Shown here piece by piece: positions 42,844 to 54,869 of a stretch of 64,000 bases of DNA. Made by a program: the position numbers and the translations under genes. Under the pieces are notes generated by a model, which ran no database searches, was not told the origin of the DNA, and was given only the letters and a program-made list of their open reading frames with translations. Each line of letters starts with the position of its first letter. Position 1 is the first letter of the stretch. The DNA comes from Roridomyces roridus (lineage: Eukaryota; Basidiomycota; Agaricomycetes; Agaricales; Mycenaceae). The stretch spans positions 124,001 through 188,000 of the forward strand of contig JARKIF010000021.1 in the NCBI GenBank assembly GCA_029378245.1, read 5' to 3'.

Positions 42844-44431
42844 TTTCTCTTCTATTTATTTGGGAGCGCGTGTTCCATTGTGCCATGTACTGTGCACAGA
42901 TGCGGAGGGTTGCTAATGTGATACAATAATGATTCTATTGATATGTTGGCCCGAAGCTCGTCCTGGCCGATGGAAACCGAGACGCCGAAATAATACTGCG
43001 ACAAAGAGTGAATCAACATTTGCACGAAGGAGGCAAGCAGAGGCACCTTGAATGAAGCCCATTCCTCTGGGCCAACATCCGAGGGTGTAGTAGGATACTT
43101 CTATGTATATATCGTTTGCACGGCGGAGAACGTCATCAGCGGCCGTGGGAGTGGCGGCAGGTCTATCGCAGTCATCTTCGTACTCGTTCCATCCGACTCG
43201 GCAAGGAATGGCTGGGCGGCAGAAGCCCAAAGAGACCTCTTCGAAGGTCTGACGTGTTTGATCCGCTTGATGTTGAATTTAGGTTTAAACCGCGAGCACC
43301 AGGAGGAGCGGGACTCCGACGACTCGGAAACATCGGTGGTTCTCACGACCAAGGTCGCAGCTTTTGCCAACGTCTGCAATCCGGGAAGATGGATATCGTC
43401 GCTTCGGCAGCAATCTCGCGGGCGAGGTTTTTCGACCGGGGTGCAGTGGTAAGACCACAAAATATGGCACACAAGACGCACATGAGAAGGACGTGGGTTC
43501 ATGCAGTGCAGCCTGGCGGCGGAATGGAAGTCGGAGAATAAAACGCTTGGCAACTGAAAGAGAACCCAGACGAAGTGGTTGGTATTGTGCACCCAGAGAA
43601 CCTCTCGTCGTTGGCCAGATCAACAGCAAACGGATGTGTGCATGTGTACAGACCAGACTCGGCCAAGGGGTGATAATTGGACGTGAAGCGGCGGGGTTGG
43701 CTTGGAGACAGAAGGGGAAGTCGTTCACAGAAAATCAAATGTATGCAAGTTAATGAGCACGAAGCGAAGTTGAATTTCGATGAACAGCCTCCAGGATGAT
43801 GGAAAGCCAAAAACCTAAGGAGGTCCCAGTAGCCAGAGAGTGAAAAGCCCGGGTTTGTCTGCTGTAAGGCGGGGGAAACAGCCACCGAGTCGATTCCGAG
43901 CCCAGCCAGGTACATAGATCACTCAAGATGCTGTCCTGCTTTGGATAGATAGCGTTCGCCCGTCGTGGTGGTCAGGAGTAAAAGATGATGTTGTTGATTT
44001 GAGTTTGTCGATGACTGTCACGGATCAATGATCGGTCAATCTCTTCTCCACCGAACTACCACGTTGCCACCACGAAGTCTTTCCGAATCCTTCAACGATC
44101 CATTCAGCGGGAGCTCCTTTCTTGCCTTACGCCCTCAGTGCCGTTATGAGCTTCCGGACGACATCGATGATCATGCCCCTGGGTCCTCAACTTTTTCTGT
44201 ACTGCTCCCGCGATTACATGCGCCTGGCTCAGAATGCCGGTTTGGTGTCTGCCTGTCGATCCTGCTCCCCATCCATATCGTTGGAGTCCTGACAAGTCTC
44301 AGTCGCAGGCATCGCACGACAACCCACGCTACATGTGGGATTCAGTTCAAATCTCGATTGGAGCACTTACTTATTTATTGTCGTGCGCGAGACTTATCGC
44401 GGCCCCGTCGTTGGCTCCATAGCTCAAACAT
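42844..44431. other. Unresolved region
   Basis: Several ORFs of 100-190 residues overlap on both strands between 42.9 and 44.6 kb. Minus-strand pieces such as SKNLAREIAAEATISIFPD and plus-strand YMWDSVQISIGALTYLLS might be exons, but no consistent splice path or family motif emerged. Confidence 0.3.
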
Positions 44432-45211
44432 GTGTTCCGATTTCCCACGAATGGTATCACCGTACCGCTATACCGGGACAACCAACGCTGCGTCTCTCCT
44501 GTGCCAACCGAGCCTCCGTCGATTCATCCCACCTTGTCAGTCTCAAAGGACCCTCCCACGCCTCCTGCACGGATACAAACCAGAGAGAGTTACGGGACGT
44601 TCGTAAGTAGACAGACATCTCATCAGCGCTGGTCAAGTGAAACTGTTCAGGAAGACTGAGACCTGCTTCTTCGGATACGCCGTGAGATAACTAAGATAAC
44701 ACTGTTGCACTGCCTCCATCTATCGGTGAAGTATGCCTCGCCGCCGGACTCTCCGCCCTTCCTCCAGAACGCCCTCGACGTCTTCCGAATTGAATCAATG
44801 CCCTTCACCCCACTTCACCCAACCTTACCTCTGGTGCCCCTACCTCCGTCGCCTGTCAACACACGCACTCCACGAACGATTGCTAGATCCTCCTCTTTCC
44901 TGGGTCCCGGTCGGACTTTGAACGAAATGTATTCCGCCCTTAGGACTATGGCTGAACGGCACGCAAATCGTTTCGCACACACTCTCGGTTTGGGGCCTTG
45001 CGCAGCAGCTGAGCGCATTCATGTCTTCTTTGGCGAGGATTTCCAGCGGGAGGAAGCTTTAAATCTTCTCCGGACCGGATCACCGGCCACGGTAGCCAAG
45101 GATTGCTTTCGTCTCATGAGATATACTTCCCCGTGCGTGATAAATTTCTTGATGAGCGACATTCGAACTCACAAGTCGTATCCAGATCCGAAGCTGCAAA
45201 CACTCGGTTGA
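44432..45211 (+). CDS. Possible Pro-rich uncharacterised gene
   Basis: A first stretch (MFRFPTNGITVPLYRDN...SVSKDPPTPPARIQTRESYGTF) ends at a good GTAAGT donor. A second open frame (DVFRIESMPFTPLHPT...LNEMYSALRTMAERHANRFAHTLGLGP...EALNLLRTGSPATVAKDCFR) stops at 45211. Joining them is speculative. The helical second part has normal codon use and could be a real domain; the family is unknown. Confidence 0.35.
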
Positions 45212-45935
45212 ATGCTTTGGTGCACATAGTGGTTTTCGATGAGTCGAGTCCCGGGGCTTCATTTGGCGCGTAAACAGAGGGAGATCAAATAACCTGAAAT
45301 CGAATTAGCCATTGATATTTTCCGTATAACAAAGTGTTTATTAGATTGAATAAAGTGTGTCGAGAAGGCGACTGGGGGGTACCTTGAACATTCCTACAAC
45401 TTACTTACGATCATTATTCGACTTGTCCAAGACTTGTCGCTTCTCAATTTCGGTCGCGTACTTGCCCCCCGGGATAATCTGATAAATTCGAATTCGACTA
45501 GATCCCTAGCGCAGATCTCCAACTGAACAGGTCCCATAATACCTGGTTGAACACCGGCAGCTCATTTTCTGCGTGGGTCCCTCATTTTGAATTTGATGCA
45601 GCCGCCAAATTATACCGATGCTCATTTGAGCGACTCATTGCGTCTGCTCACTCTGAAACGTACAAGTGGGGCTACCGCCTCAGCAGGGAATTGTATTGAA
45701 ATGGAGGCTCAAACGACACATGGAGTGAAAGACTCCAACGCCGACCGGCAACTTCGGCAAAATCGTCACGGCGTTACGACGTCTCTCCACAGGACCACGA
45801 CCACTCTGCCACACTCCCCCGTCCCTTCGCCTCAAGACGTGGCCAACCCTCTTCGAAACACTGAAGACTGCTAGATCTCGGTTTTCGCAACTTTTGGCCC
45901 GGATTTGAGTGGAGGAGCGGCGGATGTAGTTTCCG
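45212..45935. other. Intergenic region, nothing recognised
   Basis: AT-rich with one 95-codon ORF (45587-45874) that has no recognisable feature. Confidence 0.4.
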
Positions 45936-46509
45936 ATGGACCAACCCAAAGGTACGTCCACTAGCACCATCTTCCTCCTCCACAGGGCCCATGGATGCAC
46001 AGACGTCCTATCCACGCTCTCTGGATTGCCTTTTTATTATTTCACGACGCCGGGCTCGATAACGACACCCGCCTCATCAAGCGAACTGGGTGCCTTCGGC
46101 TCTCCTTACTCCCTGACCAATGTCACCTATCATCGACTTCACGCTCCCCCGTAGCCCAGATCCTCCTTTGGACCATTACCTGGCCGCACCAATTGACACA
46201 CGCCGGATTGAATTCCCCGTTCAACGCTGCCCGAAAACGCACTCTCCCCCTCCCCCTCCTCCTCAGCACTCTGGCACCGAGGTGCTGCCTAGCCCATCTC
46301 GCTTTGTCCTGTCTCACCTCCGGCGAGAGCAACGGGGGGATGGTGTGCGGCCTCACACCTTCTCTCCTCTCTCCTCGCATCGCATGCCTTTGACCTCGTA
46401 TCGCCGTCCGGTGCGGCATGCTGTTCCTGGGAATGGTCACGACCTGTGCGGCACGGCCCTGGACCGCGCCTGTCTCTTGCGCGTACGGGACTACGTCGGG
46501 AGCCGGTAG
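45936..46509 (+). CDS. Possible Pro-rich uncharacterised gene
   Basis: ATGGACCAACCCAAAG is followed by a clean GT-AG intron (45952-45986). A 129-codon frame from 46120 encodes SPIIDFTLPRSPDPPLDHYL, RRIEFPVQRC, PPPPPPQHS and SRFVLSHLRREQ, ending at 46509. Continuity between the parts is not established and no family is recognised. Confidence 0.3.
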
Positions 46510-46589
46510 TCACGGCCCTGATGCTCACTGCTCAATCTACCTGCACCCCGTCGCAATGGGGACCCATCGTAGGTGTCAGCGCAGTCGTA

Positions 46590-49000
46590 GAGAGTCGTGT
46601 GACTCGGGATCGGGTCCTGTCGTGGAGGTGATGTATGTGCTCTAAACCTACTATAGAAATCAACCAACTCGAAACAACAAGACTAGATGAGTCTCGATAC
46701 AGACGAATCTATATCTAAACAACCCAATCACGAAGCTCCGGGGCGAGTGACAACTATATTGACAGCAGGCAAAGGCGAGTATAAGTCCCTAGTACAGGGC
46801 CTTATGAAAGGTTGTAGGGAATACTGTGATATTGTCTCGATATGATTGGTCGAGTTTTGTATTGCGAATCAAAATCCTTGATGAAAAACCAAGGATGGCG
46901 ATTCTAAAGCGTTTTGTAGATTTTAAAGCTTCACAGCTAACACAAAAGATAGATTGAGTTTGGCTAAAGCCGGGTTTTTGCAATAAAGCAGGTATTTGGG
47001 TCTCTCGATCCCTTTTACACTGGTATCTGAAGACGACAGCGACCGATACAACACGGATTTCACAAATTCCAACAATTCCTGAACCAATTCCTGACACTGA
47101 ACACACAACCAGACCCTAACTGACACACAAACCGTACCAAGCCGTAGCAAGCCTTCCAAAGCTGCCACTGAGCTGAAACCCTAATCACAAGCCAACTGGC
47201 ACTCGAACCAAACTATGCTTCCACAACTCGATTCACACAACAGGAGCCAACAAAACAACAATTTAGATTTTCAAGGGCGATTGCTTATTCTACGCAATGC
47301 ACCTTCGAAAGCCTCGGACAAATCCCGTAGTCGCAGCTGGTAGCTTGCTAGTGGGGGAAGTATCCGCTGCCCTCTTGGGTAACACTCTATCTACTTTATA
47401 CATGTCCGGGAATCATATGATAGTACAAACGAATGGCGCAATAATGATGAATCTCCCACGTATCCTGAATAGAAACGACCTGATTGGTTGATCTGGCACT
47501 GGTGCTCAGTCAGCCAGAGCGCCAAGCCATGATTCAGCATGTTATCTCGTGATTCCATCGCTGATCCATGACTCGGACAGTTTGGATATCTTGTATCCCT
47601 TCTTCCCCTCCAGAGTATGGCCTCAAAACGTACTCCCACGTGTTGTAGGTTTCGAACGATACCCATATCTCCCACTCTTGGTCTCGGATACCAGCAGATA
47701 CTTGACCAAAAGTCCGTATCCAAGCCGGAATCCACTTGTTCCGACAGGTGATGGCTACTATGTCACTTCCATCGGACCCGTCTCGGCGGTCTGCTCATGT
47801 TTCAGGTCATTCGGCCGACTTGCCCATCATTCCGTGAACTCCCGAACCTCCGAATTGCACTTGCACCAAGGTTCGAACTGCTGACAATCGTACAACGGTT
47901 AAGAACTGTTTAATTGGTGTATCCCATTGGTAAGGCAGGTATCCACACCTCCTACATGTTTCGGAGTGAGTCCATCAGTCGTATCCAGGTAAATACCCTT
48001 CAACCTGTATAGTACTCTAAAGTACCCACCGTACTGACTGTCTCTGGGCTCGACATCAGCTCTCGTATTGAGATCATATAGTATGGAAACCACATCTGAA
48101 ATCGTGCAAAATACGCGTTTTCAAGGGCAGTCAAATTCCATGCTCATCAGAGGTCGTAACCTTTTTTATCTGGTGGAACAGTGTTTCGTAGGACAACTCG
48201 TTCAATCAATCTCAAATTTAACAATCTTCGTTTCGAACAAAGGATTCAACCCTGTCCGCTCAGCTGACCAGTCGAACTCAGGCTTGTGCCTGGGCAATGC
48301 CTGGGTGCCAACAAATCTCCGTTTGATTGAAGCTTGCCTCATTCTCAGACCCCACCCATCTGTTTGGTCTTCGACTTATATCTCCTCTTTACCTTGCATA
48401 ACGATGAAACGGTGCACCAACGTGCAGCAGTGAAATCGGACTAATCAACGAGCTAGACAATGTCAAGCTCTCTAATCCAAAACCAACTACCACTAATCAA
48501 TGCCGTGTGTGTGTGTTCGGGGAGGTGGGTCAGGCGTATCGACCGTCAATTCAAATCACACAAGGATATTCCGAGCAGGTAAAACCAATGTATTTTATAG
48601 CGTAGAGCTACTACCGCAATCAACCACCAAAGTTGGGCTTTTGTCAATGCTTGACCTTGCCGTAGGTATTCAACTAATTCACACAGAGGACTTCAGGATA
48701 TCCACAGCTCGGTCTTTCGACTTCAGGACGTCCACAGCTCGGTCGTATGCAACCAATCGAATTTAACCACACCGAATTCCAGTAACCTCAGAGAACCCAC
48801 AGCTCAGCCCAACCGGAATGGACCTCAGGGCGCTCACAGCTCAGCGCTGGAGAACGGTCGAACTCAAAAAGGACTTCAGGGCACGCGCAGTCAAGCCGAC
48901 GTTGCAATAATCCCACAGCTCAGTCAAAATGAAGTTCGGTCGTATGTTATGCCAACAGAGGGGAGGGGGATTCACTGTCCTACACTAATTTACATGCCCT
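46590..49000. repeat. Decayed repeat desert related to the right-hand array
   Basis: Gene-poor, AT-richer DNA. GTGTGACTCGGGATCGGGTCCTG near 46600 matches the type-two unit of the 33.7-36.2 kb array. 48130-48300 shares an ordered series with 34880-35840 (GTGTTTCGTAGG.CAACTCGTTCAA, TTTCGAACAAAGGATTCAACCCTG, GCTGACCAGT(C/T)GA). A TGGTATCTGAAGACGAC near 47022 resembles a copia-type primer-binding region, but no long terminal repeats could be matched. Confidence 0.5.
48690..48950 (+). repeat. Short degenerate tandem repeat (CCACAGCTCGGTC)
   Basis: About six imperfect units of GACTTCAGG(A/G)(C/T)(G/A)TCCACAGCTC(G/A)GT spaced 35-70 bp apart. The same CAGCTCAG element also occurs in the 35.4-kb part of the right-hand array. 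Confidence 0.65.
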
Positions 49001-49861
49001 CTAATATACTGACTACGGCTTGTAATTGTTCCGTGTTTAACATCAACTTGATCTACTATCATACTCTAAAGCGCCGCCGGGGGAGGTCTCTTTGATCTGT
49101 ATCCTGACTCTGCCGTGTAATGGCCGAGTAACCTTCTGAACATTCTGGCAGACTAAACCCGCCGGCAGTGGCTTTCCATATTCCTATCAGCACTGCCGGT
49201 CATGCCGAGCGTGTGAACTCGATGTGAACCACCGGCGGTCATGCCCATGGCATTCATTGTGCTTCCGAGACATTCCGAGTAATTTCCGCGCCGCGGGATG
49301 TCATGATTCCTGTCAAATGTGGCAGAGTTAAACTCGTGCGTACTTCATGTAAATTCCAGTTGAACCATGGGTATTCTTAGAAAATGCAGCATAAAATGAT
49401 TCCTTCCAATGTCCCAATTTGTTTAATGGCCTCGCGTCGTTGCATGCACTCGAGCTCGGCGGCATGGCGGCCGAGCTGTCATGATACTTGCATAGTAGCC
49501 GTGATAGGTGTGAGAATGATGGTGGGCGGCATTCAAACGCGTCGGCGGCCTTAGTGCGCGATCCTGGGAGCGATCCGCACTCTCTGATCTCCTTATTCAC
49601 TGGTTTAATCAACCGATTAGATTGAAAGGTCACATGAATTCGATTTATTTCAGCCGTGGTTGAATCCACGACTCATCAACGAGAACAACAGGCCCACCAC
49701 GTAGGCTGGGCGAGCCACTGCAGTATGTGCACATGTTTTAGGGCACACCGGCCACACTACCTCTCAACGTCGTCTGGCTACTGGGTTCCGAGCAATCTTT
49801 CGAGAACCGCAGCCTCTGGATTGCAAAAGTACATCATACAAACATCGACCTCTGCCAAAAA
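49001..49861. other. Intergenic, 3' flank of the methyltransferase
   Basis: No gene recognised. A short palindrome CCGGCAGTG...CACTGCCGG (about 49162-49200) could be a small hairpin or transposon relic. Confidence 0.4.
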
Positions 49862-51789
49862 TCAAACTGGGATACACTCCAAATGACTCAACTGGGGGGC
49901 AGGAGGATGATACACCCGCACAAGCTTCCATCCCGCACGTGCGAAGACGTTGAGGAAGGCGCCCAGAGTACGCTCTTCGCCTCCGTGGAATGAATATACC
50001 TGGGTTGAAAAAAAAAATTAAGACCCAACACGCGCTCCGGCACACACTGAATAAGAAAAGGAAGGACTCACAGTGAGATCCAGGGTATACGCGAAACTGG
50101 ACGCTGGTCCCCAATTGGCGAGTAGGGGAGCAGGCGCGGAGGGTCGGGTGGTACCCTCGATGGTGACAGCATGTGTCTCACCCGAAACCAGTGGGGCACA
50201 AGCGTAAGCCAGTATCATGTCAACGACGAGGAGACGCGTGGTCGGCTGTGCAGCCGCGCGCAGACGTTGAAGGATTTGGACGGCTTTCTCATCGGGCCAG
50301 TTGTGCACAATGGAGCGGAGGAGGAATATTGAGGCGTCTGTGATGGGTTGTGGGGTGAAGAAGTTATGCCCTGAGGGGGAAATATATATTGTATCAGTTG
50401 CTTCGCAGGGAGTAGGTTACTCACCTTGGAATGTGACCATCTCGCTGTCGATGTGTGATGAAAAGTTGCTCTGCCAGTGCTGCGCAATATGAGTTAAGAA
50501 AGGCTTAGGATATGGAGGTTTACAGACCAATTTGGCGCCTTTGATAGCGTTGTCAAGGTCCTGTACAATAATGCGAAGGGAGGGGTTCGTCTTAGCAACC
50601 TGCATGGAGGTGTTTCCATTTCCACCCCCCCGACATCCACAACGAGACTGCCTGCTTGCAATGCACTCCAATCGAATCCTGTGCCCCGGACATCAGCTCA
50701 TTCGACTGAAAGATTCGTGGATCCTGACCAATAAGAATAGCCTGCGGTGGCTCCCAAGCGGCAGTCGCATCCATCGCGAATCCAAACCTCCGCCGTCTCC
50801 AAACATTCTCGGGACGTTCGACCCAGGTGTAAAAAATCTCGTCCGTTTTGAAAGCGTGGTTGAAAGGGAGATTTCCAGGTCTAACTTCCCCCTGAGTGGT
50901 CTGTACTGCGTCGCCGAGGAATGCAACCACTTTCGTATTGTCGTCGGATCTAGGGTGGATGAATCAGGGAGAGGGCTCTCTGTAAGAATGGAATGAATTC
51001 ACAGCATTTCAACGACGGCTGCGGGTCCAGTAGCGTTGGCCAGACGAGATTCTGTGCTGAGCAAGGTTCAATCTGCCTTCCTCTTTCACACTTGCTGAAA
51101 GCACTGACGAGCTTGACTCTTCCAGCGCTTTACCTTTATCAAGAACGGCAGAGATGCGGTTGTTGGCGAACACATCCGGGCTGACCTCACGGAAAATGTG
51201 GTGAGTCGCAAGAAGCCTCAGTACTCTTGCTGTGTGGTTGAAGAGTTCTAGATGTCGTTCCATGCATCGCAGGATTCAACGCTCACCTAGGAGCCCAGAG
51301 TCGATTTTTCCTGGAGCGATGGTTTCGATATGAAGGCCCTGGGAAGTACTTGCTCAGAAATGCTCAGGTTGAACTGTTGAAACTGTTGAATGATGCATAC
51401 TTCGGATCCCGCGTCGCGGAGTCTTTCAGCCACATCGAGCTCGCAAGCAACACGGAGACACGCCGTGATCGTGGGCTACATTTAAATTGGCACATTAATT
51501 CTTCGTCGCGGCACCGGAAAGTATATAAACACACGGCATGGGAAGCATTGAGCACAAACATCGCGGGATTAGAAACTGCTGCAGAAATCTGGGAGGCAGC
51601 GGCCACGATGTTGAGTATCTGGCTTGCTACGGCAGGATCGTGTTGCAGCGCCTCTGCCGCTTGGTCGTGCAATTTCGAGTCGTTCAGGTTAGGGAACTGT
51701 GTTCCAGCGCGACCGTAGACACCCTCGATGGAATCAAGGGACTCGCTGATGATATCCACGAGGCGACGAAGCGTCTGGATGGCAGCCAT
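49862..51789 (-). CDS. COMT-like O-methyltransferase, frame broken at the SAM loop
   Basis: A multi-exon minus-strand gene of the plant-COMT-like fungal O-methyltransferases, which methylate hydroxyl groups of aromatic or secondary metabolites using S-adenosylmethionine. In order: MAAIQTLRRLVDIISESL, CLRVACELDVAERLRDAGSE, GLHIETIAPGKIDSGLL, ARVLRLLATHHIFREVSPDV, VVAFLGDAVQTTQGEV, AWEPPQAIL, ALQAGSLVVDVGG, GNGNTSMQVAKTNPSLR, IVQDLDNAI, HNFFTPQPITDASIFLLRSI, VHNWPDEKAVQILQRL (catalytic His), RLLVVDMIL and YSFHGGEERTLGAFLNVFARAGWKL, ending SHLECIPV (stop 49862-49864). The glycine loop VDVGGGNGN is interrupted: a run of seven G (plus-strand C 50625-50631) where five or eight would keep frame. It is either a frameshifted pseudogene or a homopolymer sequencing error. 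Confidence 0.85.
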
Positions 51790-52583
51790 GTTGAATCGGG
51801 AAAGGGATGGGTGTTTTTGGACACTGAGACACGCCAGTTCTTATACGATGGCCCCATTCAGGGGCGCCGACGGCATACAGCGGGCCCAGTTTGGACTAGT
51901 ATTCTGCGGAGCGGCGCCGTTCCGCAATAAGGCGTAATGCGCAGTTCCACAAGCCGCATTTGCCGCATTAGAAATTTGCAAAACCACATCCCAAGGCCTT
52001 CTTGGACCGATATACCGTTGAACTTTGAGCCCCTGGCTGATTTCAAACCCCCAGTCGCCACATGCCGATCACCGCCCGGCCTCTCAATTATTGCTTTGAT
52101 CATCTGAGTTGATCCATTGATGGCAAGCGGGGAAAGGTTACATGAAATCAGTCGGGCACAAGTCGGGCAACAAAGACCGCGGGACGCGTAGATATCTATT
52201 ATAGCAGCTTCTAGCTCCACTCCGAAACACGCTCATCCTTTTATAAACAGGCCGAATGCAGGCCGCTGGCAACCTGTATTGTATGTCATTCCGCCAATCA
52301 ATCTAGAGGCTTTGATTGGGCCTGGCTTCCACTGTTTTTTCTTCACACCCTAGACAGTCTTTTGCTACTCATCCACGGGGACACATTCGTGTCAATTCGA
52401 ATGCCGAGCCGAAAGACGGCCATCCATGCCGTTCATGATGCATATCAAAGATCTATGATCTGGCATCCGGCATCATCGGATCACGGAAGACACGGAGACG
52501 TCTGACTCATCGAAAGGCAACACAATTTACAACACACTTCCTCAATCGCATACATTTATTTCAGGACACCAAGAGGCAACAAA
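51790..52583. other. Intergenic region, nothing recognised
   Basis: Probable promoter of the methyltransferase (51790-52000), then non-coding sequence to the end of the next minus-strand gene. Confidence 0.4.
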
Positions 52584-53540
52584 TCAGTCGCAGAACGTGA
52601 TCTACTCGGCGTGTTGAGTTCAGTCTGACGCCACCCAAGTAAGCGACACGTACCGCCAAGTTGACGTTGGCTGCCGGGCAGCCCACTTGCTTGAACGTCT
52701 GATCGGGACTCTCGAAAGCGGCAGGGCAGTTGGGCTCCTGGCCTGAAATCAAATCATTCTGAGCATCCAGATTGTGTTCAACCAAAGACTCGGATACTCA
52801 CAGTCCGCCCCGGCGCCGTTACATCCGTTGAAGTATCTGCAATCAGTTATCAACAGATGCAATACAACAGTACTCGGTCGACGTACCCGAAACCGGTGGT
52901 CACCTGGAAAGCATGGCTGTTGGTTGTGGAACAATCGAGTCGATCAAGTCAACTTGAGCGTAGGGAAGGGATCACTAACGGGGGTATGAGACTCAAATCA
53001 GTGGACGAGAATCCGTTCTCGAGGGTCGTCTCGACGAGGACGCAGTTCTCGCCGTTGAAACCGCAACCACCTGTAGATCAAAATTGTGTGAATGTCGAGA
53101 ATGGCTCCCACTGAATTGCAGTTGAAAATCACCGGTCTGGAGGTAGGCAATGGCGCTGATCAACGGTCCGTTGATGGTGAAATCTGGAGGAATGTTATCG
53201 TTGCCGGGTGGATGGGTCACAACGGATGCGAACCGCCTTTGAAACAGTTGATTTCGCGAGTAGGAGGCTTGGATAGGCAACTCACCTCCGGTGGAAAGAA
53301 CATTTGGGCCTTGAATCAAGGTCGGCTGCAGGCTGTGTTAAGTGAAAGGCTCTGACATAGAGATGTGAGTGAGTGGCGTACTGTACCAAAGCCACAGCTA
53401 AAAAGATTGGATGAGAGAAATGGGCGCATTTATGGGGGGTGCAAACCCTACTTGTTTGTAAAGTGAACCGTGTGGGTCTCCGCACGGACGGTACTGAGGG
53501 CAAAGGCGAGTAGGGTGACGACGGTGGCAGGAGCGAACAT
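52584..53540 (-). CDS. Small secreted Cys-rich protein (ETHTVHF/CGFGTPTL family)
   Basis: Starts MFAPATVVTLLAFALSTVRA (signal peptide), then ETHTVHFTN, CGFG, PTLIQGPNVLSTGG, DFTINGPLISAIAYLQTGG, CGFNGENCVLVETTLENGF, SSTDLSLIPP, FGYFNGCNGAGADC, GQEPNCPAAFESPDQTF, KQVGCPAANVNLA and ITFCD (stop 52584-52586). All joins use GT-AG introns with matching phase. This is the abundant extracellular 'glycopeptide' type of agarics, thaumatin-like in spirit with many disulphides, about 150-170 residues and of unknown function. It is expected to be secreted to the wall or medium. The order of conserved blocks makes the call firm even though no biochemical role is known. Confidence 0.85.
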
Positions 53541-54159
53541 GGGTACAACGGGGGCAGTTCCTTCTTCTGAACTGGGGATTGAGCAAGTACATACCACCCA
53601 CTCTTTATAGGTCGCGGACGCTCAGTAGCCCACGGCTGTCTACTTCATTTCTGATTATAGATGCAACGTTGTTCAACTCCCGCATGGACGAGCCAATTGG
53701 AGGAGTGGAATCCGCGGTGAAGTCAAGGAGTGCGCCACCCAGCTTTCAGTCAGAAGATGACTGAATGGATTCTTAGCTGAGGATCACGGGAAGATGGAAT
53801 GGCGGGAAGGGAAAGTGTTGGAAGTAGACGGTGGCGGACAGATCTCTCTCAGAGTCATATAATACGGGCCAGCGATTGAATGTTCTGTTGGAGTATTGCC
53901 AAGCCGACCGCGACGTGCACAGTATGCTGGCCATGCTCGCTGCAACCCGTTGGAGCCGGATGGAAGGAAATGGAACATTGTAGAATACACCGGACAGTTC
54001 TTATTGTTCTCTTGAGTAGGTATAAAAGCTCGACTGTAGTAGTTGCTCCCGAATATTTTCGTCTACATGTTCATGGGGATTCTGGAAGGCTCTAGAATCG
54101 AGCAGACCTGCCTGTCGTTCAAGCGAGATTGCTTGGATTGGTTTGAGGCCCTGGGCAGC
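53541..54159. other. Intergenic region, nothing recognised
   Basis: Short ORFs only. TATA-like GTATAAAAGC occurs near 54019 without a convincing downstream gene. Confidence 0.4.
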
Positions 54160-54345
54160 TCCAAATACATCCATACCGATAACGCTTTGTGGTGCTTGTA
54201 TAATTCAACGCGGGATCGCTGGCTCGTTGACCCCGGCGGCATGCCGGCGTTGGCGGAGATTCAAAACACCATGGGATGCCATGTATAAAAACGGATCCCC
54301 CGACGGACCCCCCGGATGACCGCACGGCTCCAACGTCCGGCTAGT
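54160..54345 (+). repeat. Dispersed repeat, copy 1
   Basis: Matches 56335-56640 in order: GCTTTGTGGTG, CTTGTATAATTCAACGC, GGATCGC, GGCATGCCG, GGGATGCCAT, ACGGATCCCC. This copy lacks the 83-bp insertion found in the other. Its nature is unknown. Confidence 0.7.
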
Positions 54346-54514
54346 GTATACATGCACTTGGTTCCGTTCAAACTGAAACGAGCAACAGCCTTGGCTGATG
54401 AGCCCCGGGTTGCTTTGCACAAACGAGGATTGACAAACTCGGACCAAAGAAAAAGGAGACATAAAAGAACGGATAATCCAGTGGATTTTCAAGGTGACAT
54501 CTGATACCCAGTGG

Positions 54515-54632
54515 AAACAACCGCAGCCTCACGATTGCAAATGTACATCATACAAACATTGAACTTGGGGGAAATTTTCAGGATACATTCCAAATGACTG
54601 AACTGCGAGGAAGAAGGATGATGCACCCTCGA
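54515..54632 (-). pseudogene. O-methyltransferase 3'-end fragment
   Basis: Plus-strand blocks CCGCAGCCTC, GATTGCAAA.GTACATCATA, CAAACAT and CATTCCAAATGACT repeat, in order, those at the 3' end of the methyltransferase gene (about 49798-49920). The minus-strand frame contains SQFSHLECI, matching QLSHLECI of the enzyme. Only the last exon and 3' flank are present, so it is a dead partial copy. Confidence 0.75.
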
Positions 54633-54869
54633 GACGTCGGTACTAGGAGGCGACTCAGGAGAGGGAGGACTCGAGTTAGACGGCGGAGGAGATGATAGAC
54701 GCATCGGCGTCACGCATAGAGATCTATTGGAAGTTGACGCAAGAAGGATGTAAAATCTCATTAGTCCCGTCACGGAATCGAGAAGAGGGGAGAGAGAGGG
54801 CGGCATAGCAGGATATAAATATGTGAGGTCCACGAGGGACGAGGAATTGGAGAAGTGCGGCTGTATCAA

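Noticed and set aside
43285..43728. Minus-strand 147-codon frame as a membrane protein
   Set aside because: Hydrophobic end only. No start context, splice partners or family resemblance, and other frames are equally open.
47000..47040. Copia-type retrotransposon primer-binding site
   Set aside because: Only a TGGTATCTGAAG-like word was found. No paired long terminal repeats, gag or reverse transcriptase could be read.
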